A stretch of DNA of 43,451 nt from Candidatus Poribacteria bacterium (GCA_022822085.1 JAJECK010000094.1:1-43451); one strand, 5' to 3'; positions 8,264 to 16,879 are shown, counted from the stretch's first letter. Numbers and translations: made by a program. Notes: a model not told the origin generated them from the letters alone.

Positions 8264-9037
8264 ATGAAAAATTTAATGTTGAATAGTTGCATAACCATAA
8301 TCATTATCTGTATTGCGCTCTATACCATATTGAGTATAAGCAAGAGCACAGAAACTAATGATGCGGGTTATCAAATGCTATCACGCGTTGAAATTGACAA
8401 TCTAAATCAAGTTAGTAAACCTGTTAACCAAGATCACTTGGCTACCAAACCTAATTTAGACATGAAGTATACTAAAGTAGATATGACTAATGGAGATAAG
8501 GGACAACATCGCGTAATACTTGCTGAAGATCAAAATGGCAATGAAGTATACGTAAAAGTAACTGACGAACATTTTGAAAAACTAAATAAGCAAGCAGGTC
8601 GTAAATTCTATAAGAATATACGTGGCGTTTCAGGACCTCCTCCAGAAGGTCATACTTATATAATACTCCCTGATGGAAGAGCTAAACGTGGTGAAGATGG
8701 TAAGCCTATCATACATAATCGCGATAATCCTTATTTCACTATTGAAAGTCAATTGGGGTTTGCTCCTACATTAGAGGAATATCGACATTATCAATCATTA
8801 GAAAATTCTTACTCACAAGCTGTAAAAGAAGGTCAATGGAAAAAAGCCGATCAAATACGGTCAAATATCTATAATTTAAGAGAGGAATATAAAGGTCAAT
8901 TACCTTATGTTTCTGTTGCGATGTTCAGTGATAAAAGCACTGATAGTCCAGAAATTCAAGAACAAGTAAATCAAATCCTTTATAGTGAATACGCTAAACA
9001 AGGATTCAGCCATTTAATACCAAAAGAGTATAGATAA
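8264..9037 (+). CDS. Hypothetical protein with N-terminal membrane anchor
   Basis: A 257-residue protein. Residues 8-26 (SCITIIIICIALYTILSIS) form one hydrophobic segment that is either an uncleaved anchor or a signal peptide. The rest is polar and charged, with RGVSGPPPEGHTYIILPDGRAKRGEDG (about 125-151), which may be a compact beta-hairpin domain, followed by helical segments (EEYRHYQSLENSYSQAVKEG). I recognise no family. The start is supported by the purine-rich AAGAGTAAAGAA before the ATG. Composition is AT-rich, like the two genes upstream. It is probably exported or periplasm-facing. Confidence 0.6.
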   Translation: MKNLMLNSCITIIIICIALYTILSISKSTETNDAGYQMLSRVEIDNLNQVSKPVNQDHLATKPNLDMKYTKVDMTNGDKGQHRVILAEDQNGNEVYVKVTDEHFEKLNKQAGRKFYKNIRGVSGPPPEGHTYIILPDGRAKRGEDGKPIIHNRDNPYFTIESQLGFAPTLEEYRHYQSLENSYSQAVKEGQWKKADQIRSNIYNLREEYKGQLPYVSVAMFSDKSTDSPEIQEQVNQILYSEYAKQGFSHLIPKEYR

Positions 9038-9439
9038 TAAGAATAAATTATCGGAAAATTGGGATATGTTTAGGTTTAATAATAATTTTAGGTTTAATAA
9101 TTCAATCCTGGATACGGTTTATTTTTAATAGATGACTTTCTGGGTGGTGGTTATTGTCCTAATTTATCATTCTTGTCTAACCCATCGTTAAGCAGCACAA
9201 ATAACGGAACAACTTTTATTATGTATCACGATTTAGATGGAAATACTTGGTGGAATACAAGGGTTAAATTTTTATTTGCATTCATTCTTTACATGATCCA
9301 AAAACTTTATGAAGATTAAGAAATTATTTCAGTAATATGGCATCCATGTGCAGTGCGCTTACAAAGCACCAAAATCAACGGTATGAATGCCTTTTGGCAT
9401 TCCCGGAATGTGCCTATTACCGTTAAGTAGTTTTCTCAC
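9038..9439. other. Intergenic region with a possible gene remnant
   Basis: About 400 bases without a convincing gene. On the plus strand 9101-9319 is open for 72 codons (reads NPGYGLFLIDDFLGGGYCPN at the start and ends TAA) but has no start codon or ribosome-binding site at its 5' end, so it may be a remnant of a secreted or membrane protein. A direct duplication of TTTAGGTTTAATAAT is visible near 9070-9100. The 3' part holds the hairpin repeat at 9373-9404. Confidence 0.3.
9373..9404. repeat. Hairpin repeat shared with 21012-21044
   Basis: AATCAACGGTATGAATGCC followed by TTTTGGCATTCCC. The reverse complement occurs at 21012-21044 with one insertion. GAATGCC/GGCATTC forms the stem. Outer AACGGTA (9378-9384) and TACCGTT (about 9419-9425) form a second inverted pair around it, so this looks like a small MITE-type or REP-type element. 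It sits just after the hisA stop codon and could also act as its terminator. Confidence 0.6.
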
Positions 9440-10147
9440 CTATCGTGCAGCGAGAATTGTATCAGATAGGGTTAGGTCGCCTGTATACAATGCGCGTCCG
9501 ATAATTGCGCCATAAGCACCGATGCCTTTTAGTGTCTCAACGTCTGATAGTGATGTGACACCGCCTGAGGCAATCACATCCGCAGAAACAGCATTGATAA
9601 TATCCGCAGTTGCGGCAACATTAGGTCCTTTGAGCATACCATCGCTTTTGATGTCTGTGTATATAATGGTTTGGACTCCATCCATCTCTACAGCAAATTC
9701 CACCGCAGGTTTCTGTGAAACTTCTAACCATCCGTGTGTAGCAACCATGCCGTCCTTTGCATCAATACCCACAGCAATTCGTTCCCCATGTTTCGCACAT
9801 GCCTGTTTTACTAAGTCGGGTTGTTTAAGTGCTACAGTACCTAATATTGCCCGATGGACACCTAAGTCCAACACTGCATCAACTTGGTCCATACTGCGGA
9901 TACCACCACCAAGTTGCATTGGAATATCAAGCACTTCAACGATTTCACGGACAATATGAAGATTTGCTGATTCTCCTTGAAATGCCCCATCTAAATCCAC
10001 AAGATGTAAGTATTCTGCCCCGTCTGCTTGCCACTGTTTTGCCATCTCAATAGGTGAATCAGAGAAGACAGTTTCCTGTTCGGCAATCCCTTGGATGAGA
10101 TTTACACATTTTCCACCACGTAGGTCAATCGCTGGTAATATTTGCAA
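9440..10147 (-). CDS. hisA: HisA, phosphoribosylformimino-AICAR phosphate (ProFAR) isomerase
   Basis: A 235-residue TIM barrel for the fourth step of histidine biosynthesis, converting ProFAR to PRFAR. Catalytic D8 (LPAIDLRGGK) and D129 (VGIDAKDGM) are present; phosphate-binding GGGIRS (80-85) and ASGGVTSLSD are intact. The likely start is TTG 10147, because GGAAGG lies 6 bases upstream and residue 1 then falls where HisA proteins normally begin; a GTG at 10171 would overlap the upstream gene. It follows a sugar ABC permease gene by 13 bases with no other his gene in the window, so it is an orphan that appears to depend on the transporter transcript. Confidence 0.95.
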   Translation of the reverse strand: MQILPAIDLRGGKCVNLIQGIAEQETVFSDSPIEMAKQWQADGAEYLHLVDLDGAFQGESANLHIVREIVEVLDIPMQLGGGIRSMDQVDAVLDLGVHRAILGTVALKQPDLVKQACAKHGERIAVGIDAKDGMVATHGWLEVSQKPAVEFAVEMDGVQTIIYTDIKSDGMLKGPNVAATADIINAVSADVIASGGVTSLSDVETLKGIGAYGAIIGRALYTGDLTLSDTILAAR

Positions 10148-10160
10148 TGTTTTCCTTCCT

Positions 10161-11060
10161 TTATTCTTCACGAAATATTCCGAGTAATTTTAGTTGAATT
10201 ATTGAAATAATAGCTATGATGATAAATAGCACCCATCCGATTGTGGCAGCATAACCGAGACGCATGAATTGAAATCCGTTTTTGTAGAGGTACATCACGA
10301 TAGTTGTGCCAGCATCGGCAGGTTCACCACCATTTGTTAATATGTAGGGAAGGTCAAAGAGTTGGAACGAACCGATCATTGATACGACAACAACGAAGGC
10401 GATTACTGGACGTAAAGAAGGTAAGGTTATATGAATAAAGGACTGCCACCAATTTGCTCCATCAACTGCTGCGGCTTCATACAGTTCCTGCCGAATACCT
10501 TGTAATCCTGCTAAAAAGAAAATCATGTTGTATCCTGCCCACTGCCACACGCCTGTTATTATGACAGCCAGCATGACATATCTTTCATTGCTTAGCCAAC
10601 CGATTTCTTTACCAAACAACAGAAATTCGTTGTTGATCAGCCCTGCGCGTTGGTCATATATCAGATTGAATATGATAGCGACAAATACCCCTGCAACAAG
10701 TACTGGTGTGAAAAATGCAAGTCGTAGGAAGTTCTTGCCTTTCACGAACTTAGCATTTAGTAATATTGCCAAAAATAAGGCAATAGGTAGTTGTAAAAGT
10801 AATGTTCCAAGTGCGAAAAGGGTTGTATTCAGCAGCGATTTCCAAAAGATTGGATCGGCAAATAGGTCGGTGAAGTTTCCTAAACCGACAAAGATACGAC
10901 TTTGGAATCCGCGCATCTCATAGAATCCCATGATGAGCGATGAGATGAGTGGATATACCATAAAAATAGCAAACAGAATAAAAAATGGTGCTATGAAAAT
11001 ATACGGTGCATATCTCTGTTGTTGATTCCAAAAGATATATCTATTTCGTTCTGTACTCAT
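10161..11060 (-). CDS. Sugar ABC transporter permease (MalF/UgpA type)
   Basis: A 299-residue inner-membrane protein with six predicted membrane segments. The cytoplasmic EAA loop reads EAAAVDGANWWQSFIHITLP, the site that docks the ATPase. It forms one half of a type I importer for sugars or glycerol-phosphate-like substrates. ATG 11060 overlaps the TGA of the binding-protein gene by one base (TGATG), so the two are translationally coupled. The second permease (MalG type) that normally follows is absent; hisA follows instead. No CUT1 ATPase gene is in the window; a shared ATPase encoded elsewhere is common in this class. Confidence 0.9.
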   Translation of the reverse strand: MSTERNRYIFWNQQQRYAPYIFIAPFFILFAIFMVYPLISSLIMGFYEMRGFQSRIFVGLGNFTDLFADPIFWKSLLNTTLFALGTLLLQLPIALFLAILLNAKFVKGKNFLRLAFFTPVLVAGVFVAIIFNLIYDQRAGLINNEFLLFGKEIGWLSNERYVMLAVIITGVWQWAGYNMIFFLAGLQGIRQELYEAAAVDGANWWQSFIHITLPSLRPVIAFVVVVSMIGSFQLFDLPYILTNGGEPADAGTTIVMYLYKNGFQFMRLGYAATIGWVLFIIIAIISIIQLKLLGIFREE

Positions 11061-12418
11061 CAGTCTTTTATTTTCCACCGTTCTTGATCTTTTGTTATGG
11101 TTGTTCGAATTTTTTCTGCGAGTTCTGTCAATGCTTGTCGTGGTGTTTGCTTTTGTGTGACTGCAGCAAAGATCGCATCGTTTAGCAAATCAGCTGCTTC
11201 AGACCAATACGGATTCTGATATCGTGGTGGTAATTCAGGCGCGAGTTCTATAAATAACTCTCCAAGCGGTTGTCCACCTAAATATTCCAGCGGTTGCTTT
11301 AACGCTTGAGCATCCCATGCAGCTTTGAGTGGCGGAATAATCAAAGTTGTTTCGTAGCGGTTTATCAAACTCGCCCTATCAAAATAGGTGAATTTCAGTA
11401 GTTCCCATGCAAGTTCAGGATTCTCACACTGTTTTGTAATACCGATCATTGTTCCGCCGCGTGTTGTAGTGCGTCTACCATCGGTTTCCCAAGCAGGCAT
11501 ACTTATTGCTTTCCATTTGCCAGACATCTGCGGGACTTGACTTTGCAGAAGTCCAACGTACCAATCTGGTGCAAGTATGGATAGAATTTTACCATCTTGC
11601 ATCGCAGCATAGTTGCTGGGATCCCCGTGCCAGGTGCCGTAGACGGGTGTAGCGATTTGATGTTCATTAAATAGGGATGTGAAAAATTCCAATGTTTCTA
11701 TTGCTATTTCACTGTCAATGATAACGTTTCCTTGTGCGTCAAAAAAGCCCCCGCCTCTTTGTAGCAAAAGGTTCATATAATCGCTTTCAGTCTTGTTATC
11801 AAGAACGATGGCGTATTGGTCAATTTCTCCATCTCCATCAAGATCGCGTGTAGCTTTTTTAGCAGCGATAATGAAGTCATCCCAAGTTTCAATCTCAGTC
11901 ATATCAACATTCGCTGCTTTAAATAGGTCATCCCTGTATAGGAGAACGACAGGATGCAAGTCGTGTGGAATACCGAATATTTTGTCTCCATAAGACCATG
12001 GTGTAAACCGACTGATGACTAACTGGTCTAACCACCCTTCACTTTCTAAACGTGGACGTAGATCAACGAAACCGACTTCTTCTATGTCTCCTTTTAAGAA
12101 TCGTCCGATAGAATTGATCTCAACTTCAACTAAGTCGGGAGCACCGAAGTCGGACAGTAACGCGGTGAGGAGTTTATCATGCATTGTCCCACCGAAATTG
12201 ATGAGCTGTACATTTATATCAGGCTGCAAAGTTTTGTAGATTGGCAACCGTGCTTGATATTCTTCATAATGTGTCGGGGCGAACACCCAAAATTCTAATT
12301 CCTTTTCTGTTTCATCTGCAGGAGCAAATATAAAAAGACAAGAAATGAGGAAAAGAATCAACATGACCATCGGCCCTTTGCCGAGTGGAAAGTTATCCGC
12401 ATCATAAGGGAAACGCAT
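11060..12418 (-). CDS. ABC transporter substrate-binding protein, family 1 (sugar)
   Basis: A 452-residue periplasmic or membrane-anchored solute-binding protein. ELEFWVFAPTHYEEYQARLPIYKTLQPDINVQ shows the typical first strand-helix-strand of family 1 binding proteins; TRDLDGDGEIDQYAIVL, TTRGGTMIGI and CENPELAWELLKFTYF are further family signatures. The N-terminus is unusual: about 16 polar residues precede the hydrophobic segment PMVMLILFLISCLFIFAPA. The LISC could be a lipobox, but it lies inside the hydrophobic stretch, so an uncleaved anchor is equally likely. ATG 12418 is chosen because AAAAGG lies 6 bases before it; the frame is open further upstream to 12478. It heads the transporter operon. 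Confidence 0.85.
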   Translation of the reverse strand: MRFPYDADNFPLGKGPMVMLILFLISCLFIFAPADETEKELEFWVFAPTHYEEYQARLPIYKTLQPDINVQLINFGGTMHDKLLTALLSDFGAPDLVEVEINSIGRFLKGDIEEVGFVDLRPRLESEGWLDQLVISRFTPWSYGDKIFGIPHDLHPVVLLYRDDLFKAANVDMTEIETWDDFIIAAKKATRDLDGDGEIDQYAIVLDNKTESDYMNLLLQRGGGFFDAQGNVIIDSEIAIETLEFFTSLFNEHQIATPVYGTWHGDPSNYAAMQDGKILSILAPDWYVGLLQSQVPQMSGKWKAISMPAWETDGRRTTTRGGTMIGITKQCENPELAWELLKFTYFDRASLINRYETTLIIPPLKAAWDAQALKQPLEYLGGQPLGELFIELAPELPPRYQNPYWSEAADLLNDAIFAAVTQKQTPRQALTELAEKIRTTITKDQERWKIKD

Positions 12419-12648
12419 AAATTGCCTTTTATTTGAACATAGACGTGTTCTTGTCATGAATGTGAAGTTTTTGTACAATTACAATGGGCACTTATTGTAT
12501 GTCAGACCTTTGTATCCCGTCAAATACTAAACGCGTATTTGAAGTTGATTTGCCACCTATCAACAATGTTGAGGTTGGGGAAAGAGCCCATCCTACAAAG
12601 GTTAATGAAATGGACGTACAAAAACTTTACACTCTTGTCATTTTTGAC

Positions 12649-12677
12649 TTGACTTTTTGAATTATTCCAATTAAAAT
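12649..12677 (+). promoter_or_regulatory. Promoter for the FmdB/CDF genes
   Basis: TTGACT (12649-12654), 17 bases, TAAAAT (12672-12677). A second overlapping TTGACT begins at 12644. The region lies 50 bases before ATG 12728, which has GGAGG at 12713-12717. The rest of the 12480-12727 gap shows nothing I can name. Confidence 0.5.
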
Positions 12678-12727
12678 TTATCAAATCATAGTTATTTTAT
12701 CAAGAAAGAAATGGAGGATGATGCTAT

Positions 12728-13051
12728 ATGCCCACGTATGATTATAAATGTCTTGAATGTGAAAACCAGTTTGAGAAGTTTCAAGGTATTACAGCCCCGC
12801 CGCTGGAAGAATGTCCTGAATGTAGTGGCAAAGTAAAACGACTTATCGGTGCTGGTGCGGGTCTGATATTCAAAGGTTCTGGTTTCTACATCACCGATTA
12901 TCGTAGTGAAGGCTACAAAGAATCCGAAAAGAAAGATAAAAAAACAACGTCAGAGAAAAGCGACAAATCAGAAAAGAAATCCGATGCCAAGGACGACTCA
13001 AAAAGCAAGTCAAGTGACTCTGGCAAATCATCTGAAAAATCAAAAAGTTGA
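12728..13051 (+). CDS. FmdB-family zinc-ribbon protein
   Basis: A 107-residue protein. The first 60 residues are the FmdB/CxxC_CxxC_SSSS regulatory domain: MPTYDYKC8LEC11 and C29PEC32SGKVKRLI, followed by GLIFKGSGFYITDY. The paired CxxC motifs bind zinc. From about residue 62 to the end it is almost entirely K, S, D, E and G, a disordered charged tail as seen in other FmdB proteins. The molecular role of the family is poorly defined; it was linked to regulation of formamidase and amidase genes. The next gene, 30 bases downstream, is a zinc exporter, so they may share a transcript. Confidence 0.85.
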   Translation: MPTYDYKCLECENQFEKFQGITAPPLEECPECSGKVKRLIGAGAGLIFKGSGFYITDYRSEGYKESEKKDKKTTSEKSDKSEKKSDAKDDSKSKSSDSGKSSEKSKS

Positions 13052-13080
13052 ACGGACCGACATGAATATAAGGTGACACA

Positions 13081-14031
13081 TTGCACGCTTCTTCACACGA
13101 TCAACATCATCACCAGGCAGATGGACCACATGTGCATCACCATCAGCACATGTTACAAAGCAAATTCAAGTATGCACTGTTGGTTACTTTTTTTGTATTC
13201 CTTGTAGAGTTGGTTGGAGGAATTTGGTCGGGGAGTCTTGCGTTGTTGAGCGATGCTGTGCATGTGATGGCTGATGTGTTATCACTTCTGATCAGTTGGT
13301 TTGCAATTTATCTCTCAACGCGTCCTGCGACCTCCTCTCGCACCTTCGGTTATCATCGTGCTGAAGTGTTCGCTGCATTTATCAATGGTGTATCGTTAAT
13401 TGGTATCTCTGGTTGGATATTCTATGAAGCATACCAAAGATATATAACTCCAGAGGAAATTCAAGTCACCTTCATGTTTGTTGTCGCCTGTTTTGGATTG
13501 TTTGCAAACCTATTTATATTGTGGCAACTGCATGGTCATAGTCATGGTAACCTGAATGTACGTAGTGCAGTTTTACATGTGGTCGGTGATACACTTTCTT
13601 CCGTTGCAGTTGTCGTTGCAGGTTTGTTTATCTATATAACAGGATGGTATCCGATAGACGCAATCCTCAGCTTCCTAATCGGTGGAATAATCCTATTTGG
13701 GGCATTTAATGTGACCAGAGAGGCAGTTCATATTCTGCTTGAAAACACGCCAAGAAATACTGATGCACACACCGTAGCAAAACACCTGTGTGATTTGGAC
13801 CCAGTAAAAGATGTTCACGACATGCATATTTGGTCGTTGTGTTCAAACTATAGCGCATTGAGTGCGCATATAGTGCTTGATGAAAACACTACGCTTGCTC
13901 ATGACCAAATCCTTGAACAGATTAACACGGTATTACATAATCAGTTTAATATCAACCACACAACCCTCCAACTTGAACGGATTGCGTGTACACAAGCGGG
14001 TAATCTTCTGTGCAATGCACAACATTCGTAG
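13081..14031 (+). CDS. Zinc/cobalt cation diffusion facilitator (CzcD/ZitB type)
   Basis: A 316-residue cation-proton antiporter with six membrane helices. The transport site is of the zinc type: H61xxxD65 in TM2 (SDAVHVMADV) and H166xxxD170 in TM5 (LHVVGDTLSS). A histidine-rich N-terminus (SHDQHHHQADGPHVHHHQH) and an HGHSHG loop between TM4 and TM5 are metal-binding features of CzcD/ZnT proteins. The C-terminal ferredoxin-like domain (VKDVHDMHIWSLCSNYSALSAHIVL) is complete. The start is TTG 13081, with AAGGTG upstream. It exports zinc or similar divalent metals from the cytoplasm. It converges with a ferritin-like gene, leaving only 7 bases between the stop codons. Confidence 0.95.
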   Translation: MHASSHDQHHHQADGPHVHHHQHMLQSKFKYALLVTFFVFLVELVGGIWSGSLALLSDAVHVMADVLSLLISWFAIYLSTRPATSSRTFGYHRAEVFAAFINGVSLIGISGWIFYEAYQRYITPEEIQVTFMFVVACFGLFANLFILWQLHGHSHGNLNVRSAVLHVVGDTLSSVAVVVAGLFIYITGWYPIDAILSFLIGGIILFGAFNVTREAVHILLENTPRNTDAHTVAKHLCDLDPVKDVHDMHIWSLCSNYSALSAHIVLDENTTLAHDQILEQINTVLHNQFNINHTTLQLERIACTQAGNLLCNAQHS

Positions 14032-14038
14032 CACCACC

Positions 14039-14617
14039 CTAAATGTGTTCTTCCTTTAGCCTATGTGCTTTCCTAATTAGGGTGGGATCTTTTGCAAACT
14101 TTAGTGTGGCTTGCACCAGTCCATCTACATGCGATACCATATCCTTCTCCACCTGTACTATACGACTCATGAGATATGGTTGATCGCTTGCTTGTATTGC
14201 CTGCCGCATGATTGATAGCAGATATAGATAAATTGTGTCTGACTCACTTCCCTCAATTGCAATTGCAATTTCAAACGCTTCATCTAAAGATATAGTCCCA
14301 CTTTCAACTTTAGATTCGTGTGTATCCAGTGCATCCGTTATTTCTTGAATTGAAATATTGGGTAATGGTGCAATTAATGATGAGGTTTGGTCTGAAGCTG
14401 CTTCTGAAATGGTTGTGTCTTTCCCGAAAGTTTCTATACAGATTGCTCGTCCAAAGTCTACGAGTATATAGTGTTGCCATTCTTCGGTGCTCATCCGTTC
14501 CCAAAAACGCGCAATTCGCTCATCATAGTCCCCTAAAAGCAGCGCGAAGGATGCGTATAGTTTTGCTTGTCGCAGTTCAAGGTCTTGGCAAATATCAAAA
14601 AGTTCTTCTAATGTCAA
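14039..14617 (-). CDS. Ferritin-like/rubrerythrin-like protein (putative diiron four-helix bundle)
   Basis: A 192-residue, almost wholly helical protein. Potential metal ligands are spaced like a ferritin-like bundle: E14 in helix 1 (LELRQAKLYASFA), E46xxH49 in helix 2 (EEWQHYIL), E122/E125 in helix 3 (AIEGSESDTIYLYLL) and E157 with H163 in helix 4 (VEKDMVSHVDG). The last pair is spaced ExxxxxH, not the usual ExxH, so metal binding is uncertain. There is no rubredoxin-like domain. The start is TTG 14617, supported by AAGGAG 5 bases upstream. Its function is unknown; the neighbouring zinc exporter hints at metal or oxidative stress, which is inference. Confidence 0.55.
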   Translation of the reverse strand: MTLEELFDICQDLELRQAKLYASFALLLGDYDERIARFWERMSTEEWQHYILVDFGRAICIETFGKDTTISEAASDQTSSLIAPLPNISIQEITDALDTHESKVESGTISLDEAFEIAIAIEGSESDTIYLYLLSIMRQAIQASDQPYLMSRIVQVEKDMVSHVDGLVQATLKFAKDPTLIRKAHRLKEEHI

Positions 14618-14662
14618 TTTTTCTCCTTGTGTTAGTGTGATGGGGAATGTGGAGACTGTTCA

Positions 14663-15025
14663 CTAATTCCACTCAATATCATCAAGAGTTGTTGCGGTTG
14701 CCACTTGTTCTAAAAGAGCGTCAAGACGGGTATGGCTTCGCATCCTTGAGATTCTATTAGTAACCGTATCGGGAACAGTGCCGATACGCAGATCAAGTAA
14801 CTTCAAGAGAAACTCACGTTTGGCTTGTATCTGCCCGCGTTTCTCACCTTGTTCAATACCTTGTTCAATACCGCGTTTCTCACTGCGTTGTATTAGAGCT
14901 TCTGCAGCTGTCATAATAAAACTTTCTACCTCCTTATCATGAGTTTGAGATTGTAAGAGTTGTCTCAATTGTGGATGTTCTGCTTCGGGTCGTCTAAAAA
15001 ATACCAGAATATAGACATTATAACG
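14663..15025 (-). pseudogene. Rpn (YhgA-like) recombination-promoting nuclease/transposase, C-terminal remnant
   Basis: The frame from 15025 down to 14663 encodes about 120 residues, including VYILVFFRRPEAEHPQL and then a Q/E/K/R-rich helix with tandem GIEQG repeats (KRGIEQGIEQGEKRG), typical of the C-terminal half of PD-(D/E)XK Rpn proteins. The N-terminal nuclease domain is absent. The frame is closed by a stop at 15026-15028 and no good start with a ribosome-binding site exists; TTG 14968 is the only internal option. The breakpoint lies beside AACGTTATAACGTTATAA and directly before a repeat-rich interval. I read it as a decayed copy, about one third of the normal length. Confidence 0.6.
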
Positions 15026-15076
15026 TTATAACGTTTTAAGTGTGAGTTGTTATTGGCCTTTAATAAAATCTCATTT

Positions 15077-15192
15077 AGTCCCGTAGGGACGATATGTTTA
15101 TAGAAAACGCTGTCAACACCTCTCTTGAGTTCCGTAGGAATGATATCTGGATACGAATAACAGATCCATAAACATATCGTCCCTACGGGACT
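15077..15192. repeat. 51-bp palindromic unit array (locus 1): forward, degenerate forward, inverted
   Basis: AGTCCCGTAGGGACG plus ATATGTTTAT (15077-15101) has an exact 25-base reverse complement at 15168-15192, which closes a hairpin of about 116 bases. A degenerate forward copy (AGTTCCGTAGGAATGATAT) begins at 15128, 51 bases after the first. The spacer reads AACGCTGTCAACACCTCTCT, as in related arrays at 23.3 and 43.1 kb. The array stands between the Rpn remnant and a MITE-like element. Confidence 0.8.
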
Positions 15193-15306
15193 GAAGAGAT
15201 GGAAGCAAAATCAAAATCCTTAAGTTACACCTATGGGTTTCGTCCCTCAACCCAACGGACAGAGGTTATTGAATTTAATTATCAAATTCACGTTAAAACT
15301 ATATAA

Positions 15307-15451
15307 TACCAATTCTAATTATTTTTGGACCATTTTTCAGTAGGTCGGGTAGAGGCACGAAACCCGACAGGATAACCACAATCAATACAGGGCGGGTGTC
15401 ATGCCTCTACCTGACGGACGAAAAAGGGTCCATTATAAAGTAGAAATGGTA
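15307..15451 (+). repeat. 145-bp MITE-like element with TACCA(A/T)TTCTA terminal inverted repeats
   Basis: The left end TACCAATTCTA (15307-15317) pairs with the right end TAGAAATGGTA (15441-15451), 10 of 11 bases. Next to the ends are TTTGGACC and GGGTCCATTATAA. The centre holds a second hairpin (GGTCGGGTAGAGGCACGAAA and its partner). TAA flanks both sides, as at a related copy at 36381-36524, so a 3-bp target duplication is likely. It has no coding capacity. Truncated relatives ending in TAGAAATGGTA occur at 18043-18053 and 43296-43306. A piece beginning TTACACCTATGGGTTTCGT (about 15225) belongs to the same repeat complex. Confidence 0.75.
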
Positions 15452-15517
15452 TAACTTGATTACAGTCCTATGGGACAGTCTTGGCAATTCAAGAAGCATC
15501 ACATTCTATCAAAGAAA

Positions 15518-16555
15518 TTACAATTGTAGTGGCAATGAAATTGCAGCTCCTGACGACATACTCCGTGAGACTGCTTCAGTGAACTCCATATACTTAACTC
15601 CTGTGTCAAAGTCTGTGTGAGTGATGGTCTCTTCTCCTCTGATTGCGTTGACAAATTCTTGTTCCACACGCCATCCACCCTCTTCCTCTGAGGGTATATC
15701 GATCTCATTTAACGCTTCATCACCTTTTTGCCCACCATAGAGTTTGTTTCCAGAAAATCGTAGCGTTCCAAGACTGCCAAAGATAAACACCTCCGGGGCT
15801 CCAGCTAACCCCGTTACAGCAGAGATTTGCATGTGGAGTTGCGCGCCACAAGCGAGCTCACCGATAACATCAATATGTTCTGGAATTCGGACTGAACGCA
15901 TTACTCCATCTTCATCCGGACGCATTTTGACGAAGGTTTTACCGATGGCAGAAATTCGTGTTGCTTCACCGATCCATCGCATTAACGCTTCATACCAAAT
16001 CCCCATACTCATGATATTTAACCCACTAAGGTCAAAATCTTGTCTCCATTGGAACGGGGTCTCAGTGTCCAGAAACGCACCGCCTGCACGCACTTCAACA
16101 GCAAGTACATCTCCGAGATATCCCTCTGCTATCAATCGCTTTATGGTATTGTCCACCCGAAGTGTCATTGGAGAAGGTACGATTTGTGCAATTAGTTTTG
16201 ATTTTCGCCGTGCCATTAGACGCATTGCATGTGCCTCGCGAGCGTTCATTGCCATGCGTGCTTCACACATCACGTGCTTATTTGCCATGAGTGCTGACAC
16301 AGTGGCGCGGCAGTGCATGTAGGGCCATGTCCCGATAACTATTGCATTTGTTTTTTTATCGTCAATGGCTTCCTGCCAATGGTTGTAGATCTTTGGAATA
16401 CCGAACTCGTCTGCCACACGTTGTGATGATTCTTGACTGCGATTACAAACGCCGATTATCTCAACGTTTTCAATTGCTTGTAGTCCTGGAATGTGTCGTG
16501 ATTTTGTGTTTCTGCCTGCGCCGATGATACCGACTCGGACTGTTTCTGATGCCAC
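15518..16555 (-). CDS. Gfo/Idh/MocA-family oxidoreductase (second in window)
   Basis: A 345-residue protein with a Rossmann domain (VGIIGAGRNTKSRHIPG, residues 8-24) and a MocA-type C-terminal domain (GGAFLDTETPFQWRQDFDLSG; MSMGIWYEALMRWIG; GSLGTLRFSGN). The family motif EKP is replaced by E98-A99-R100, so the lysine normally needed for catalysis is missing; the HxxxxC-type spacing of the active site also differs. It may be a non-canonical dehydrogenase or a non-catalytic binder. GTG 16555 is the start, with AAGGAG 7 bases upstream. It stands alone, between a repeat cluster and a MITE-like element, with no obvious operon partner. Confidence 0.85.
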   Translation of the reverse strand: MASETVRVGIIGAGRNTKSRHIPGLQAIENVEIIGVCNRSQESSQRVADEFGIPKIYNHWQEAIDDKKTNAIVIGTWPYMHCRATVSALMANKHVMCEARMAMNAREAHAMRLMARRKSKLIAQIVPSPMTLRVDNTIKRLIAEGYLGDVLAVEVRAGGAFLDTETPFQWRQDFDLSGLNIMSMGIWYEALMRWIGEATRISAIGKTFVKMRPDEDGVMRSVRIPEHIDVIGELACGAQLHMQISAVTGLAGAPEVFIFGSLGTLRFSGNKLYGGQKGDEALNEIDIPSEEEGGWRVEQEFVNAIRGEETITHTDFDTGVKYMEFTEAVSRSMSSGAAISLPLQL

Positions 16556-16752
16556 GCCTTTGCTCCTTCACCTTTTGTGGTATAGTATCAATTTTAACGG
16601 AAATTTGGGAAACTGTCAAGAGGGAATTATTTTAGGACAATTGTCTAAATTTGGTCTCACAACAGTACCAGTGGGATCGATAGCTGTAACAAAAGACTGA
16701 TATTTTTCCCACAGGGATTTAAAAGACATTTCATTTCTCCTTCTCACTTGTT

Positions 16753-16879
16753 TTATAGTAAAATCCAAAAATATGTTTATACTCCGCGATGGGATCTCAC
16801 AGGACACCTTTGTAGGGACTGGGTTACCCAGCCCCTACGTTCTTGCCGCGTGTGCAAATAATTACGGATTTTACTATAA
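16753..16879. repeat. 127-bp MITE-like element with perfect 14-bp terminal inverted repeats
   Basis: TTATAGTAAAATCC (16753-16766) and GGATTTTACTATAA (16866-16879) are exact reverse complements. Inside is a second hairpin, GTAGGGACTGGGT/ACCCAGCCCCTAC. A relative with the same ends is at 20938-21091 but with a different inner hairpin. There is no coding capacity. Confidence 0.75.

Noticed and set aside
15518-16555. Treating the EAR-motif oxidoreductase as a pseudogene
   Set aside because: The frame is full length with a good GTG start and ribosome-binding site; one altered motif does not show inactivation.
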